A stretch of DNA of 64,000 nt, taken from Azospirillum thiophilum. Its GTDB lineage: Bacteria > Pseudomonadota > Alphaproteobacteria > Azospirillales > Azospirillaceae. The position numbers and the translations under genes are program-made. Below, in pieces: positions 8,570 to 18,083 of this stretch; position 1 is the first letter of the stretch; each line of letters starts with the position of its first letter. The stretch spans positions 2,305,001 to 2,369,000 of the forward strand of contig NZ_CP012401.1 of assembly GCF_001305595.1 (NCBI RefSeq), written 5' to 3'. Below the pieces are notes generated by a model. It was not told the origin of the DNA and made no database searches. It saw nothing but the letters and a program-made list of their open reading frames with translations.

Positions 8570-9181
8570 TCACCCTTCGGCCCGGCGGTAGCCCCACACC
8601 GACGCCGGCGGCAGGTTGCGCAGGGTGAAGCCCAGCCGCTCGCCGCGCAGTCCCAGCGCCGTCCGGTCGAGCGGAGAGTGCGGCATGAAGCTGTAGAGCA
8701 GGAAGCGCCCGCCCGGCCGCAGGATGCGGAAAGTGGCGTCCAGAACCTCGCGCTGGAAAGCGAGCGGGAAGGTGATCATCGGAATGCCGATGACGACGGT
8801 GCCGACCTTGCCGCACAGCGCCTCGCCCAGCAGTTCGGGCGCCTTGCGGCAATCGTCGGCGATGACGGCGACTCCGGGACAGCGGCGGTGCAGATGGCCG
8901 GCAAGGTCGCGGTCGATCTCGAAGCTGTAGAGCCGGCCGGCCGGGATGCCGGACTCCAGGATGGCGGCGGTGATCGGGCCGGTGCCGCCGCCGAACTCCA
9001 CCACGGCCTCGTCCGCCTCGCAGCGGATCTCGCGGGTGATGCGGCGGCGCAGCGAGCGGGAGGATGGCGCGACCGATCCCATCGCCCACGGGTCGGCCAG
9101 CCAGCGGCGGAAGAACAGCCAGGATTCGGCGAACGGAGCGGGCGCGGTTCCGGTCTGGGTCTTGGTCTGGATCTCGGTCAA
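8570..9181 (-). CDS. Class I SAM-dependent methyltransferase, PmtA-like (phosphatidylethanolamine N-methyltransferase type)
   Basis: The 203-residue cytoplasmic protein carries SAM-binding motif I at residues 61-70 (VEFGGGTGPI), an acidic motif II (YSFEIDRDL) and a late ILRPGGRFLLYSF strand. The PmtA/KsgA-like lineage is suggested by the FFRRWLADPWAMGSVAPSS opening, which resembles rhizobial PmtA-type enzymes that convert phosphatidylethanolamine to phosphatidylcholine. The substrate is inferred; another lipid or a protein remains possible. It lies downstream of exoD on the same strand, with about 40 bp between them. Confidence 0.75.
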   Translation of the reverse strand: MTEIQTKTQTGTAPAPFAESWLFFRRWLADPWAMGSVAPSSRSLRRRITREIRCEADEAVVEFGGGTGPITAAILESGIPAGRLYSFEIDRDLAGHLHRRCPGVAVIADDCRKAPELLGEALCGKVGTVVIGIPMITFPLAFQREVLDATFRILRPGGRFLLYSFMPHSPLDRTALGLRGERLGFTLRNLPPASVWGYRRAEG

Positions 9182-9220
9182 GGCAGCCTCCCTGCGGGTC
9201 GGGACGGCCCGCCGGCCGTC

Positions 9221-9910
9221 CTACAGCAAGGTTGCTGCCAGAAGTTGATGACCTGCGTATGACAGGCTGCTGGCGACCAGCGTCAGGAACACCAGGGCCG
9301 CCGCGGTCAGCCCAAGCCCGACGCCGATGGCGCCGCCGTCGCGCTCGATCAGTCCCAGCGAGATCAGCACCAGGGCGAAGCCCGGCAACCAGCCGGTCAG
9401 CGGCAGTGGGACGATGCAGGTCAGCGTCAGGATGAACAGCAGCAGCCCGAACCAGCGTTCCTCGTCGATGCGGGCCAGCCGGTGGACGCGCGGCTTCAGC
9501 ATCCGCTCGATCCACACCAGCCGCGGCATGGCGGTATCCAGCGTGCGCGCCGCCATGCGGCTGCCGATCGACCGGCGCATCAGCCAATCGGGCAGCCCGG
9601 CCCCGCGCCGGCCGAAGGCGAGCTGTGCGGTGTAGAGCAAGATCGGCAGGTCGAACAGGCAGGACACGCCGAGCGGAACCGGGGCGATGGTCGGCAGCGA
9701 CAGCGCCAGCAGGATGGTGCCGAGCGACCGGTCGCCCAGCGCCTGGATCAGGTCGCCCAGCGTGACCCGCCCGGCCGGCAGGTTGGCGCGGAACCGCGCC
9801 AGCACGTCGGAGGTGCGCTCCTCCTCCACCGCCTCGCAGGGGACGGGAAGGGCGATGACGCTCTCCAGCGTTTCGCCGCCGGCGTCGTCCAGATGCCGGC
9901 GGGCGTTCAA
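9221..9910 (-). CDS. exoD: ExoD family exopolysaccharide-related membrane protein
   Basis: The 229-residue protein matches the ExoD family. It has a conserved front part (residues about 34-75, with RVTLGDLIQALGDRSLGTILLALSLP), a central basic region, and two or three C-terminal membrane helices (about 150-180 and 195-228). ExoD in Sinorhizobium meliloti affects exopolysaccharide production and alkali tolerance, but its biochemical activity is unknown. Its start codon overlaps the stop of the upstream ABC-F gene by 4 bases, so the two are probably translationally coupled. Confidence 0.85.
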   Translation of the reverse strand: MNARRHLDDAGGETLESVIALPVPCEAVEEERTSDVLARFRANLPAGRVTLGDLIQALGDRSLGTILLALSLPTIAPVPLGVSCLFDLPILLYTAQLAFGRRGAGLPDWLMRRSIGSRMAARTLDTAMPRLVWIERMLKPRVHRLARIDEERWFGLLLFILTLTCIVPLPLTGWLPGFALVLISLGLIERDGGAIGVGLGLTAAALVFLTLVASSLSYAGHQLLAATLL

Positions 9911-11817
9911 ACGCCGGCCTCCGCGGCGGCGCTCTCATAGGCTTCGAGCGCCTCCAGCCAGGTCTCCTCCGCGGTCGCCAGCTTCTTCTCCACCGTGCCG
10001 AGTTCGATCTGCAGCTTGGTCAGCGTCTCGGCCGGGCCGGTGTAGAGCGCCGGATCGGACATCTTCGTCTCGATCTTGCGCTTTTCCCCGCTCAGCCTTG
10101 TCACCAGCGCCTCGGCGTCGGTCGCCTTGCGCTTCAGCGGGGCGAGCGCGGTGCGCGCCTCCGCCGCGGCGCGGCGCTGGTCCTTCTTGTTGGGTCCGGC
10201 ATCGCGCTCGGCGGTGCCGCCGCCGGCCGCGCTCTTCGCCGCCGCCCGCTCCGCCTTGGCGCGGTCGAGCAGGTAGCGCCTGTAATCCTCCAGGTCGCCG
10301 TCATAGGCCTGCACCGTGCCGTCGGCGACCAGCAGCAGCCGGTCCACCGTCATCTCGATCAGGTGCGGGTCGTGGCTGATGATGATCACCGCGCCGGGGA
10401 AATCGTTGATCGCCTCGATCAACGCCTCGCGGCTGTCGATGTCCAGATGGTTGGTCGGCTCGTCCAGCATCAGGATGTGCGGGACTTCCCGGCTCATCAG
10501 CGCCAGCAGCAGCCGCGCCTTCTCGCCGCCGGACAGGTTGGCGATCTTGGTTTCCGCCTTGGCCTGCGGGAAGCCGAAGCGGCCGAGATGGGCGCGCACC
10601 TTCTCCTCCAGCGCCAGCGGCATGATGCGCTGGGTCTGCTGGATCGGCGTCAGCGACAGGTCCAGCTCCTCCGACTGGTGCTGGGCGAAATAGCCGATGC
10701 GCAGCTTGGACGGGCGGTGCATCTCGCCGGCCATCGGGGCCAGGCGGTTGGCCAGCAGCTTGACCAGCGTCGACTTGCCGTTGCCGTTGGCGCCCAGCAG
10801 GCCGATGCGGTCCTCCATGTCGATGCGCAGGTTCACCCGCCGCAGGATCACCTTGTCGCCATAGCCGATGCTGACCCCCTCCAGCGCGATCAGCGGCGGC
10901 GCCAGCTCGTCGGGCGGAGGGAAGTTGAAGACGACCTCGGGATCGTCCTCCATCAGCGTGACCGACACCATCCGCTCCAGCAGCTTCAGGCGGCTCTGGG
11001 CCTGCCGGGCCTTGCTGGCCTTGAAGCGGAAGCGGTCGACGTAGGACATCATGTGCTTGCGCCGCGCCTCCTGCTTGGCGGCCATCGAGGCGAGCCGCTC
11101 CTGGTTGGCGCGGCGCTGGGTCAGGAACTGGTCGTAGTTGCCGCTGTAGGTGACGAGCTTGCCCTGGTCGATGTGGATCGTGGTGGTCGGCACCGCGTTC
11201 AGCAGCTCGCGGTCGTGGCTGACCAGCAGGATGGTGTGCGGGTAGTTCTTCAGATAGCCTTCCAGCCAGATGGTGGCTTCCAGATCCAGATGGTTGGTCG
11301 GCTCGTCGAGCAGCAGCAGGTCGGGGCGGGAGAACAGCACGCCGGCCAGCGCCACGCGCATCCGCCAGCCGCCGGAGAAGTCCGAGCAGGGCCGGGTCTG
11401 CGCCTCGGCGTCGAAACCCAGGCCGGACAGCACCTGCGCCGCGCGCGACGGGGCGGAATGCGCCTCGATGTCGGCGAGGCGGGCATGGATCTCGCCGATG
11501 CGCATCGGGTCGGTCGCCGTCTCGGCCTCCGCCAGCAGGGCGGTGCGCTCGGTGTCGGCGGCCAGAACGGCGTCGATCAGGGTGGTCGGGCCGCTGGGGG
11601 CCTCCTGCGCCACCATGCCCATCCGCATGCCGGCCGGCAGCGTCACGGCGCCGGCATCGGTCTGCAGCTGGCCCGAGATCAGCTTCAGCAGGGTCGATTT
11701 CCCGGTGCCGTTGCGCCCGACCAGCGCCACCCGGTGCCCCTTGGACACGACGGCCGTCGCATGGTCGAACAACACTCGGCCGCCGAAGCGGAAGGTCAGG
11801 TCATTGATGTGCAGCAT
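9907..11817 (-). CDS. ABC-F family ATPase, YheS-like
   Basis: The ATG at 11817 (MLHINDLTFRFGG) gives 636 residues, the usual length for YheS. Two ABC ATPase domains are present without membrane segments. The first has Walker A GRNGTGKST (34-42), a FSGGWRMRVA signature and LLLDEPTNHLDLE. The second has GANGNGKST (about 345), LSGGEKARLL (about 425) and LMLDEPTNHLD. A linker near residue 250 holds the P-site-interaction region, and the C-terminal tail from about 560 is a charged coiled coil. ABC-F proteins bind the ribosomal E site and relieve stalls; the exact paralogue is a judgement from size and sequence. Upstream possible starts reaching 12006 run into the ndk promoter region and are not favoured. 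Confidence 0.88.
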   Translation of the reverse strand: MLHINDLTFRFGGRVLFDHATAVVSKGHRVALVGRNGTGKSTLLKLISGQLQTDAGAVTLPAGMRMGMVAQEAPSGPTTLIDAVLAADTERTALLAEAETATDPMRIGEIHARLADIEAHSAPSRAAQVLSGLGFDAEAQTRPCSDFSGGWRMRVALAGVLFSRPDLLLLDEPTNHLDLEATIWLEGYLKNYPHTILLVSHDRELLNAVPTTTIHIDQGKLVTYSGNYDQFLTQRRANQERLASMAAKQEARRKHMMSYVDRFRFKASKARQAQSRLKLLERMVSVTLMEDDPEVVFNFPPPDELAPPLIALEGVSIGYGDKVILRRVNLRIDMEDRIGLLGANGNGKSTLVKLLANRLAPMAGEMHRPSKLRIGYFAQHQSEELDLSLTPIQQTQRIMPLALEEKVRAHLGRFGFPQAKAETKIANLSGGEKARLLLALMSREVPHILMLDEPTNHLDIDSREALIEAINDFPGAVIIISHDPHLIEMTVDRLLLVADGTVQAYDGDLEDYRRYLLDRAKAERAAAKSAAGGGTAERDAGPNKKDQRRAAAEARTALAPLKRKATDAEALVTRLSGEKRKIETKMSDPALYTGPAETLTKLQIELGTVEKKLATAEETWLEALEAYESAAAEAGV

Positions 11818-11990
11818 AGCGGCGAGGATGTAGCACGGGGGCGCGCCGATTTGAAGCGGGGCAGGGGCGATGACACGCGATTGACCCATGTCCGGCCCGC
11901 CTCCTTGACATCCCCGCGCCCGGACACGGCCCGGACACGCCCGCTGCCCGCAGCGCGGGCCGGCCCGCCGATACCCTCTCAACGAACGCC

Positions 11991-12019
11991 TTGCCGCGCC
12001 GCGCAAGCGCCTCTATAAA
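11991..12019 (+). promoter_or_regulatory. Candidate sigma-70 type promoter of ndk
   Basis: TTGCCG at 11991-11996 and TATAAA at 12014-12019 are 17 bp apart, close to the housekeeping consensus. The implied start is about 80 bp before the ndk ATG. Prediction by eye only. Confidence 0.5.
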
Positions 12020-12105
12020 GCCGCCCATCCGGCGCCCCGGTCTTCCGGCGGCGCCTCAGCGTTTTTCAATCGGCGAAAAGCCTCAATCCCGCAGGAGTCA
12101 CCAGC

Positions 12106-12528
12106 ATGGCCGTCGAACGGACCCTCTCGATCATCAAGCCCGATGCCACCCGCCGCAACCTGACCGGCAAGATCAACGCCAAGTTCGAGGACGGCGGCCT
12201 GCGGATCGTCGCCCAGAAGCGCGTTCAGCTGTCGAAGGCCCAGGCCGAGCAGTTCTACGGCGTCCATCGCGAGCGTCCGTTCTTCGGCGACCTGGTCTCC
12301 TTCATGATCTCCGGCCCGGTGGTCCTGCAGGTGCTGGAAGGCGAGAACGCCATCGCCCGCAACCGCGAGATCATGGGCGCCACCAACCCGGCCAACGCCG
12401 CCGAGGGCACCATCCGCAAGGAGTTCGCCGAGTCGATCGAGGCCAACTCGGTCCATGGTTCGGACGCCGCCGAGACCGCCGCGCAGGAGATCGCCTTCTT
12501 CTTCGCCGGCACCGAGCTGGTGGGCTGA
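12106..12528 (+). CDS. ndk: Nucleoside diphosphate kinase
   Basis: The 140-residue enzyme moves the gamma-phosphate between nucleoside triphosphates and diphosphates through a phosphohistidine. It is full length and highly typical: [11 protein letters not shown] at the start, the catalytic His117 in NSVHGSD, and the [17 protein letters not shown] segment. The ATG at 12106 is preceded by GCAGGAGTCACC, a good ribosome-binding site. It appears to be a single-gene unit, with its own promoter upstream and an intrinsic terminator downstream. Confidence 0.98.
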   Translation: MAVERTLSIIKPDATRRNLTGKINAKFEDGGLRIVAQKRVQLSKAQAEQFYGVHRERPFFGDLVSFMISGPVVLQVLEGENAIARNREIMGATNPANAAEGTIRKEFAESIEANSVHGSDAAETAAQEIAFFFAGTELVG

Positions 12529-12535
12529 TCCCTCG

Positions 12536-12558
12536 AGGTCCGGCGTCACGCCGGACCT
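12536..12558. repeat. Perfect palindrome downstream of ndk
   Basis: AGGTCCGGCG and CGCCGGACCT form a perfect 10-bp stem around the loop TCA, starting 8 bases after the ndk stop. It precedes the T-tract terminator and may help 3'-end stability. Confidence 0.7.
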
Positions 12559-12566
12559 GCCGGAAG

Positions 12567-12596
12567 GGCCGCTTCCCCCGGGAGGCGGCCTTTTTT
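12567..12596 (+). terminator. Intrinsic terminator of ndk
   Basis: GGCCGCTTCCC (12567-12577) pairs with GGGAGGCGGCC (12580-12590), with one G-T pair, directly followed by six T residues (12591-12596). This is a standard rho-independent terminator for the plus strand. Confidence 0.85.
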
Positions 12597-12686
12597 GCGT
12601 TTTGCCTCCGGCTCTGGCACTATCGCCGGCCATGGACCCTTCGCCCCGCGACCGCCGGGGCCGCCTTTCGACAGGAGTTGCCCGCG

Positions 12687-13199
12687 ATGGAATCCCAATC
12701 CGCAAAGCCGATCATCGCGGCGCTGCTGCAACCGCTGCCGGTGCTGACCCAACCGCAGGCGCGCAACGACCTCGGCGACGAGGCGGTCGTGCGGCTGCTG
12801 GTCCATCAGTTCGTCGAGCTCAGCCTGGAGGCCTTCAACGAGGCGCTGCACGGCCGGCTCGACCAGGACGAGGCCGTCGACGGCATCAACCGGCAGGCCA
12901 TCGCGCTGAACGCCGTCTTCCTCGGCACCAGCGGCTTCGACACCGTGATCGCCCATCCCTGGAACAGCCCGGACCAGCTCGGCGCCTTCCTGAAGGACGT
13001 GGTGGCGCTGGACTATCCGGAGGACGATTGCGTCCGCGCCATGCTGATCCAGCTGGCGACCCAGGTGATGCACGCCCTGCGCCTGCCCGAGGAGGACCGC
13101 CACGAGGAGGTCGAGGCGCTGACCCTGGACGCCGCCGACCTGCTGTTGGGCCGTGCGCCGGAAGACGACGGCGAGTTCGACATCGACATCGGCGGTTGA
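12687..13199 (+). CDS. Hypothetical acidic cytoplasmic protein
   Basis: The ATG at 12687, with AGGAG ten bases upstream, gives 170 residues. There is no signal peptide or membrane segment. The sequence is mostly helical in character and acidic, ending in an Asp/Glu-rich tail (EDDGEFDIDIGG). I do not recognise a family. It stands alone between the ndk terminator and the promoter region of the hybrid kinase. Regular codon use and a good ribosome-binding site support it as a real gene. Confidence 0.7.
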   Translation: MESQSAKPIIAALLQPLPVLTQPQARNDLGDEAVVRLLVHQFVELSLEAFNEALHGRLDQDEAVDGINRQAIALNAVFLGTSGFDTVIAHPWNSPDQLGAFLKDVVALDYPEDDCVRAMLIQLATQVMHALRLPEEDRHEEVEALTLDAADLLLGRAPEDDGEFDIDIGG

Positions 13200-13419
13200 C
13201 CGCCATCGCTGCCGGGCCGGTATCACTGTCCAACCATCGTAAGAGTGGTGCGGCCGGCAAGTCTTGCGCCGCACTGCGGCAAATGGTTGCAGAAAATCGC
13301 CCCTATAAGGGGAAGGAACGTTAGCGTCGAAACTTGCTGTTAACGCCTGACCTTCTAAGACGGAGTTGGTTCGACGGACCATCGTCGAATCGTCACCCTT
13401 CCGGCCGGATGGAGGTCCC

Positions 13420-16098
13420 GTGGACGTTGCAGACGCCAACGAGCCTGTCCGCACTGCGGGTTCAGGCGGGTCATTGCCCCGGTGCCAGCCGTCCTCCCGC
13501 CTTTCCGCCTCGCTTCCGGGAGTGCTGGGCGGCCTGACCGCCTTCGGCCTGCTGTTCGCACTCACCGCCACCGGCCAGGCCGGCTTGCCGGCGGCCGGTG
13601 CGCTGGCGGCCGCCGGCGGGCTGTCGCTGTGGGGCGCGCGGCGCGCCGCCTCCACTGCCGCCGCCACTGCCGCCACCGCCGCCGCGGCGCTGGCCCGGTC
13701 GGACGCCGCCCTGCGCCAGGCCCGGGACGAGCTGGCGCTGATGCGTGCGCGTGCCCGCGACTTCACCGCCGCCTCTCCCGGCTGGTTCTGGGAAACCGGG
13801 CCGGATCATCGTTACCTCTACCTGTCCGACCGGCTGACGGCGATGCTCGGCTGCGATCCGCGCGCGGTGTTCGGCTGGTCGCTGTTCGACCTGGGCACGC
13901 TGGTCGACGATGCGGCGACCTGGGCAGAATATCGTGCCGACATCGAGGCCGGCCGGCCCTTCCAGGAACTCGAGGTTAGTTTCGAGGGGGTGGACGGCCG
14001 CGATCTGGTGCTGCGGCTCAGCGCTGTGCCGGTCCACGGGGCCGATGGGCGGTTCCGCGGTTATCGCGGCTGCGGCGTCGACGCCACCGCCGAGACGCTG
14101 GCCCTGGTGGAGGCGCGCTTCATGCAGGCGGTGGTGCATGACGCCATCGACAGCGTGTCCGAGGGCTTCGTCCTGTTCAGCGCCGACGGCCGGCTGCTGA
14201 TCTGCAACGAGCAGTATCGCCGCGCCTATCCGACCATCGCCGACATGCTGACCCCCGGCCGCAACTTTTCCGAAATCCTGCGCGCGGCGGCCGAACGCGG
14301 CGGCTTCGAGGGCGAGGGCGACATCGGGGCTTGGGTCGAACAGCGGCTGACCCGCCATCTCCAGCATTCCGCCCCGGTGGACGGCCGGCTGTCGGATGGC
14401 CGCTGGTACCGGATCAGCGAGCATGCCACCGGTACCGGCGGCGTGGTGAAGATCCTGATGGACATCACCGAGCTGAAGACGCGGGAGGAGGAGCTGGCCG
14501 GCCAGACCGCCCGGCTGAAGCAGACCGTCACCGCCCTGCAGGAAAGCGAGCTGCGCTACCGGCAGCTGGTGGAGCTGGCGCCCTACGGCATCGTCATCTG
14601 GGACCGCGCCGCCATTCGCTTCGCCAACGGCGCCGCCGCCGCGATTCTCGGCATCGCCGCCGACGCACTGGAAGGGCTGCCGCTGGCCGGCTTCCTGGAG
14701 GAGGGCGGCACGCTGGAGGCGACGCTTGCCGCCGGCATGGAAAGGGCCGGCATGGAGGGGGCCGACTTCGACGACAGGCTTGCCGACGGTGCAGCGGCGG
14801 ACGGCGGACGGCGGCTGGAATGCACCGCGCTGCGCCCGTCCGGCGAGCGCCGCCGGCTGGAGGTCGGGGCTACCCCCGCCCTGTATCGCGGCGAGCCGGC
14901 GGTGCTGCTGGTGCTGAACGACATCACCGACCGCCGCCGGGTCGAGGGCGAGCTGCAGCGGGCCCAGAAGATGGAGGCGGTCGGCCGGATGGCCGGGGGC
15001 ATCGCCCATGAATTCAACAACATGCTGACCGCCATCGGCGGATTCGCCCGTCTGGCGGAACGCAACCCGGCCGATCCCGTCCGCGTGCTGACCTGCGTGC
15101 AGGAGATCGCCAAGGCGTCGGAACGGGCGGCGGCGCTGACCGGACAGCTGCTCGACTTCTCGCACCGCCGCGTCGCTGACGAGCGCGAGCTGGTGGCGGT
15201 CGCCCCGCTGGTGCGCGACCTGCGCGTCTTCCTGAAGCCGCTGCTCAGCGCCGGGATCGACGTGGCGATCGTGGCCGGCGACGAGACCGCCCATGCGCTG
15301 GTCAACCCTGTCACCCTGAGCCAGGCGCTGCTGAATCTGGCGCTGAACGGTCGCGACGCCATGCCGGACGGCGGCACCCTGACCATCGCGCTGACGGTGG
15401 AGCGGCCCGACGCCGCCTTCTTCGCCCGCCATCGCGACCTGAAGCCCGGCCGCTATGTGGCGATCCGGGTAAGCGACCAGGGTGGCGGGGTGCCGGCGGC
15501 GATCCGCGACCGGATCTGGGAGCCGTTCTTCACCACCAAGGAGCCGGGCAAGGGCACCGGGCTCGGGCTGTGGATGGTCTACGGCACCGCCCAGCAGGCC
15601 GGCGGCGCGGTCGAACTGGAAGGGGAGGAGGGGCGCGGCGCCACCTTCGCGGTGTACCTGCCCGCCGCCGATCCCCCGGCGGCGCCGGCCGCGTCTCCGG
15701 GGCCCGACCTGCTCCAGGTCGCCGAGGGCGAGGGGGCGGCGATCCTGCTGGTCGACGACGAGGAGTCGGTGCGCCGCTACCTGCGCCTTGCCCTGGAGGA
15801 GGCCGGCTGCACCGTGACCGAGGCCGCCGACGGGCTGGAGGCGCTGGAGCGTTACGACGGGGCCGGCGGCCTGTTCGACGCGGTGGTCAGCGACGTGTCG
15901 ATGCCGCGGATGAACGGGCCGGAGCTTGCCCGCGCGCTGGAGGGGCGCAACCCGCTGCTGCCCATCCTGTTCCTGACCGGCTACGCCTCCAAGGAGACGG
16001 CGGCCGGGCTGACGGCGCAGGCCGGCCGGCAGATCGTGATGAAGCCGGTGGCGCCGGAACGGCTGCTCCAGGCGTTGCGCGACCTTCTGGCCGTGTGA
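13420..16098 (+). CDS. Hybrid sensor histidine kinase, CckA-like, with PAS domains and receiver
   Basis: The GTG at 13420 is chosen because GGAGG lies 4 bases upstream; a TTG at 13366 would add 18 residues. The 892-residue protein has two N-terminal hydrophobic segments (about 38-75), then three PAS-like regions (around 125-225, 240-355 and 375-510). A HisKA domain follows with the phosphoacceptor His530 in [11 protein letters not shown]. The HATPase domain has [10 protein letters not shown] (about 640), SDQGGGVP and [13 protein letters not shown]. The C-terminal receiver begins ILLVDDEES (about 776) with the phosphoacceptor Asp825 in VVSDVSMP. This layout resembles CckA, but no ChpT or CtrA is nearby, so the partner is unknown. 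The next gene starts 8 bases after the stop. Confidence 0.9.
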   Translation: MDVADANEPVRTAGSGGSLPRCQPSSRLSASLPGVLGGLTAFGLLFALTATGQAGLPAAGALAAAGGLSLWGARRAASTAAATAATAAAALARSDAALRQARDELALMRARARDFTAASPGWFWETGPDHRYLYLSDRLTAMLGCDPRAVFGWSLFDLGTLVDDAATWAEYRADIEAGRPFQELEVSFEGVDGRDLVLRLSAVPVHGADGRFRGYRGCGVDATAETLALVEARFMQAVVHDAIDSVSEGFVLFSADGRLLICNEQYRRAYPTIADMLTPGRNFSEILRAAAERGGFEGEGDIGAWVEQRLTRHLQHSAPVDGRLSDGRWYRISEHATGTGGVVKILMDITELKTREEELAGQTARLKQTVTALQESELRYRQLVELAPYGIVIWDRAAIRFANGAAAAILGIAADALEGLPLAGFLEEGGTLEATLAAGMERAGMEGADFDDRLADGAAADGGRRLECTALRPSGERRRLEVGATPALYRGEPAVLLVLNDITDRRRVEGELQRAQKMEAVGRMAGGIAHEFNNMLTAIGGFARLAERNPADPVRVLTCVQEIAKASERAAALTGQLLDFSHRRVADERELVAVAPLVRDLRVFLKPLLSAGIDVAIVAGDETAHALVNPVTLSQALLNLALNGRDAMPDGGTLTIALTVERPDAAFFARHRDLKPGRYVAIRVSDQGGGVPAAIRDRIWEPFFTTKEPGKGTGLGLWMVYGTAQQAGGAVELEGEEGRGATFAVYLPAADPPAAPAASPGPDLLQVAEGEGAAILLVDDEESVRRYLRLALEEAGCTVTEAADGLEALERYDGAGGLFDAVVSDVSMPRMNGPELARALEGRNPLLPILFLTGYASKETAAGLTAQAGRQIVMKPVAPERLLQALRDLLAV

Positions 16099-16105
16099 GC
16101 CGGAG

Positions 16106-18067
16106 ATGGACTCCGACCGCCAGCAGGCCGCGGGCGCCGATCCCGCGGCGGATCTTTCCGCCAATCCCGGGGCCAATCCCGGGGCCAATCCCGGGGCCAA
16201 TCCTGCCGCCAATCCTGGTCCGGACGCAGGTGACGGCGGCATTCCCGCCGGCTGCCGCGAGCCTGCCGACTTCTACGCCACGGTCGGTCGCGACAGCGTC
16301 GGCCGGCTCTGCCGCCGCTTCCTCGACGAGAATGCGCTGACGGCGACGGAGCTGCTGCACCATCCGCGCCACCAGACCGCGCTGTCCAACACCGCGACCT
16401 TCGTCGCCATCCTGACCCAGGCCGAACGGGCGATGGACCGCAAGGGCGCATTGACGCCGCTGGTCAACGAGGTGGCCCGCCTGACCAGGGAACGGGTGAA
16501 GGAGCATCCGCCGCCGGAATTCCTGCCCGACTCCTATGTCGGCACCGCGGCGGAGCTGCTGTCCAACGGCGGCTTCCTCGGCCGCTTCCTGCTCGACGCC
16601 GCGGTGACGCAGCACATCGCCGTCGGCCGCAACTTCGCCGAAAAGGCCGAAGCACTGCTGACGCTGGCGGAGGCGACCGAACATCCCGACGCGCTGGCGC
16701 CGCTCGAACGGCTGCTGGGCGAGATCCTGGCGAGCGACGCCGGCACCGCCTCCTGCGCGCGGGACGCACCCTTCGTCACGCTGATCGACCTGATCGTGAC
16801 GCCGATCGCCGCCGACCGGCCGATGCCGGAGGATGCGCCGCCGGTCTTCCGGCGGCTGGACGCGCTGATGCGGCGGGTGCCGATGCCGGGCCTGCGCGAG
16901 GCGCTGGCCGCCGCCTTCCGCCGCGAGATGGCCAAGCCCGCCTGCTTCACCATTTCCAGCGCCGGCGACATGTACGGGATCGAGGCGGTCCAGCGCGAGA
17001 TCCTGGCGCTGAGCGACCTGTCCGCCCGCCTGCGCGACCGTGACGGCAGCTATGCCGGCGGCGCCCGGACCGAAGCCGCGCTCCAGCGCCGCACCGCCCT
17101 GCTGGTCAACGAGGACACCGTCCCCGAGATCACCCGTGGCCGCAACTTCGTGCAGAAGCTGCGCATCCTGTTCGTGATGCAGAAGATGCCGCTGTCGCCC
17201 ACCGCGGCCAAGGCGGTGACCGTCTATCTGCGGAGCTTCTTCGACAGCCGCGACTTCGCCGGCCGCCTCATCGATTGCTGGAAGGAACGCAACGAAAAGC
17301 TGAAGGGGCTGGCCGAGGTCCAGCGGATGGTGCTGGCCAGCGCCTTTCCCGAGGAGGAGCGGGACTGTCTCGCCGGCCAGATGGACGATATCCAGAACGC
17401 CTTCCTGCGTACCCAGCGCGTGCTCGCCCCGCTGATCCAGGCCAAGGACGATCCGCCGACCGACGCCGTGCTCGATCTGGTGCGGCTGGCGGGGGAGGGG
17501 GGTGTCTGCACCGGCAAGAGCCGGCTGGCGGTGGCGCGTGTGCTCTACCGCCATTGCCACCGGCCGCGCTTCATCCGCCATGTCCTGCTGAACGCACCCG
17601 GCCCGAAGGAGCGGGCGGCGCGGACGGGCTGGCTGCGCCAGTCGCTGGCCATGGTCGGCGTGCCCTTCATCGACCTTGCCGCCCTGCGGGTGCTGGTGGT
17701 CGACGACGAGGAGGGACCGCGCACGCTCGTCGCCTCCGTCCTGCGCGACCTCGGTATCGGGCAGGTCGACACCGCCGCCGACGGGCAGGAGGCGCTGGAG
17801 CGTTTCCGGTCGGACGGTGTCGGCTACGGCCTGATCATCTGCGACTGGATGATGCCGCGGCTGAACGGGCTCGACCTGTTGAAGCGGGTGCGCGAGACGA
17901 ACAGCGACCTGCCGTTCCTGATGGTCACGGCGCTCGCTACCATGGAGGCGGTGAAGAAGGCGCTTGCCCACCATGTCAGCGGCTACATCGCCAAGCCCTT
18001 CACGCCCGACCAGCTGGAGGAGAAGATCTTCCTGGTCCTGGTGCAGAAGGGCATCGGCGACGGATGA
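16106..18067 (+). CDS. Large protein with C-terminal response-regulator receiver domain
   Basis: The 653-residue protein has a low-complexity N-terminus (NPGANPGANPGANPAANPG, about residues 19-38). Next comes a roughly 480-residue helical region I do not recognise, and then a CheY-like receiver (about 530-650) with the acidic pair in VVDDEEG, the phosphoacceptor Asp580 in IICDWMMP, and the conserved Lys in AKPFTPD. There is no DNA-binding output; the receiver is the last domain, so the N-terminal part is probably the output or the regulated partner. The 8-bp gap to the hybrid kinase suggests a cognate pair. RBS and start are adequate (GGAG six bases before ATG 16106). Confidence 0.85.
   Translation: MDSDRQQAAGADPAADLSANPGANPGANPGANPAANPGPDAGDGGIPAGCREPADFYATVGRDSVGRLCRRFLDENALTATELLHHPRHQTALSNTATFVAILTQAERAMDRKGALTPLVNEVARLTRERVKEHPPPEFLPDSYVGTAAELLSNGGFLGRFLLDAAVTQHIAVGRNFAEKAEALLTLAEATEHPDALAPLERLLGEILASDAGTASCARDAPFVTLIDLIVTPIAADRPMPEDAPPVFRRLDALMRRVPMPGLREALAAAFRREMAKPACFTISSAGDMYGIEAVQREILALSDLSARLRDRDGSYAGGARTEAALQRRTALLVNEDTVPEITRGRNFVQKLRILFVMQKMPLSPTAAKAVTVYLRSFFDSRDFAGRLIDCWKERNEKLKGLAEVQRMVLASAFPEEERDCLAGQMDDIQNAFLRTQRVLAPLIQAKDDPPTDAVLDLVRLAGEGGVCTGKSRLAVARVLYRHCHRPRFIRHVLLNAPGPKERAARTGWLRQSLAMVGVPFIDLAALRVLVVDDEEGPRTLVASVLRDLGIGQVDTAADGQEALERFRSDGVGYGLIICDWMMPRLNGLDLLKRVRETNSDLPFLMVTALATMEAVKKALAHHVSGYIAKPFTPDQLEEKIFLVLVQKGIGDG
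16161..16220 (+). repeat. In-frame 12-bp tandem repeats in the receiver-protein gene
   Basis: Three identical units of CCAATCCCGGGG (16161-16196) and two diverged ones encode the NPGA-type repeats near the N-terminus. The period is a multiple of three, so copy-number changes would keep the frame. Confidence 0.85.
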
Positions 18068-18083
18068 CGCCCCCTCCAGGTTC

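Noticed and set aside
13315..13341. EcfG-type promoter before the hybrid kinase (GGAAC ... TGTT)
   Set aside because: The spacer is 18 bp, outside the usual 16-17, and the -10 has a mismatch.
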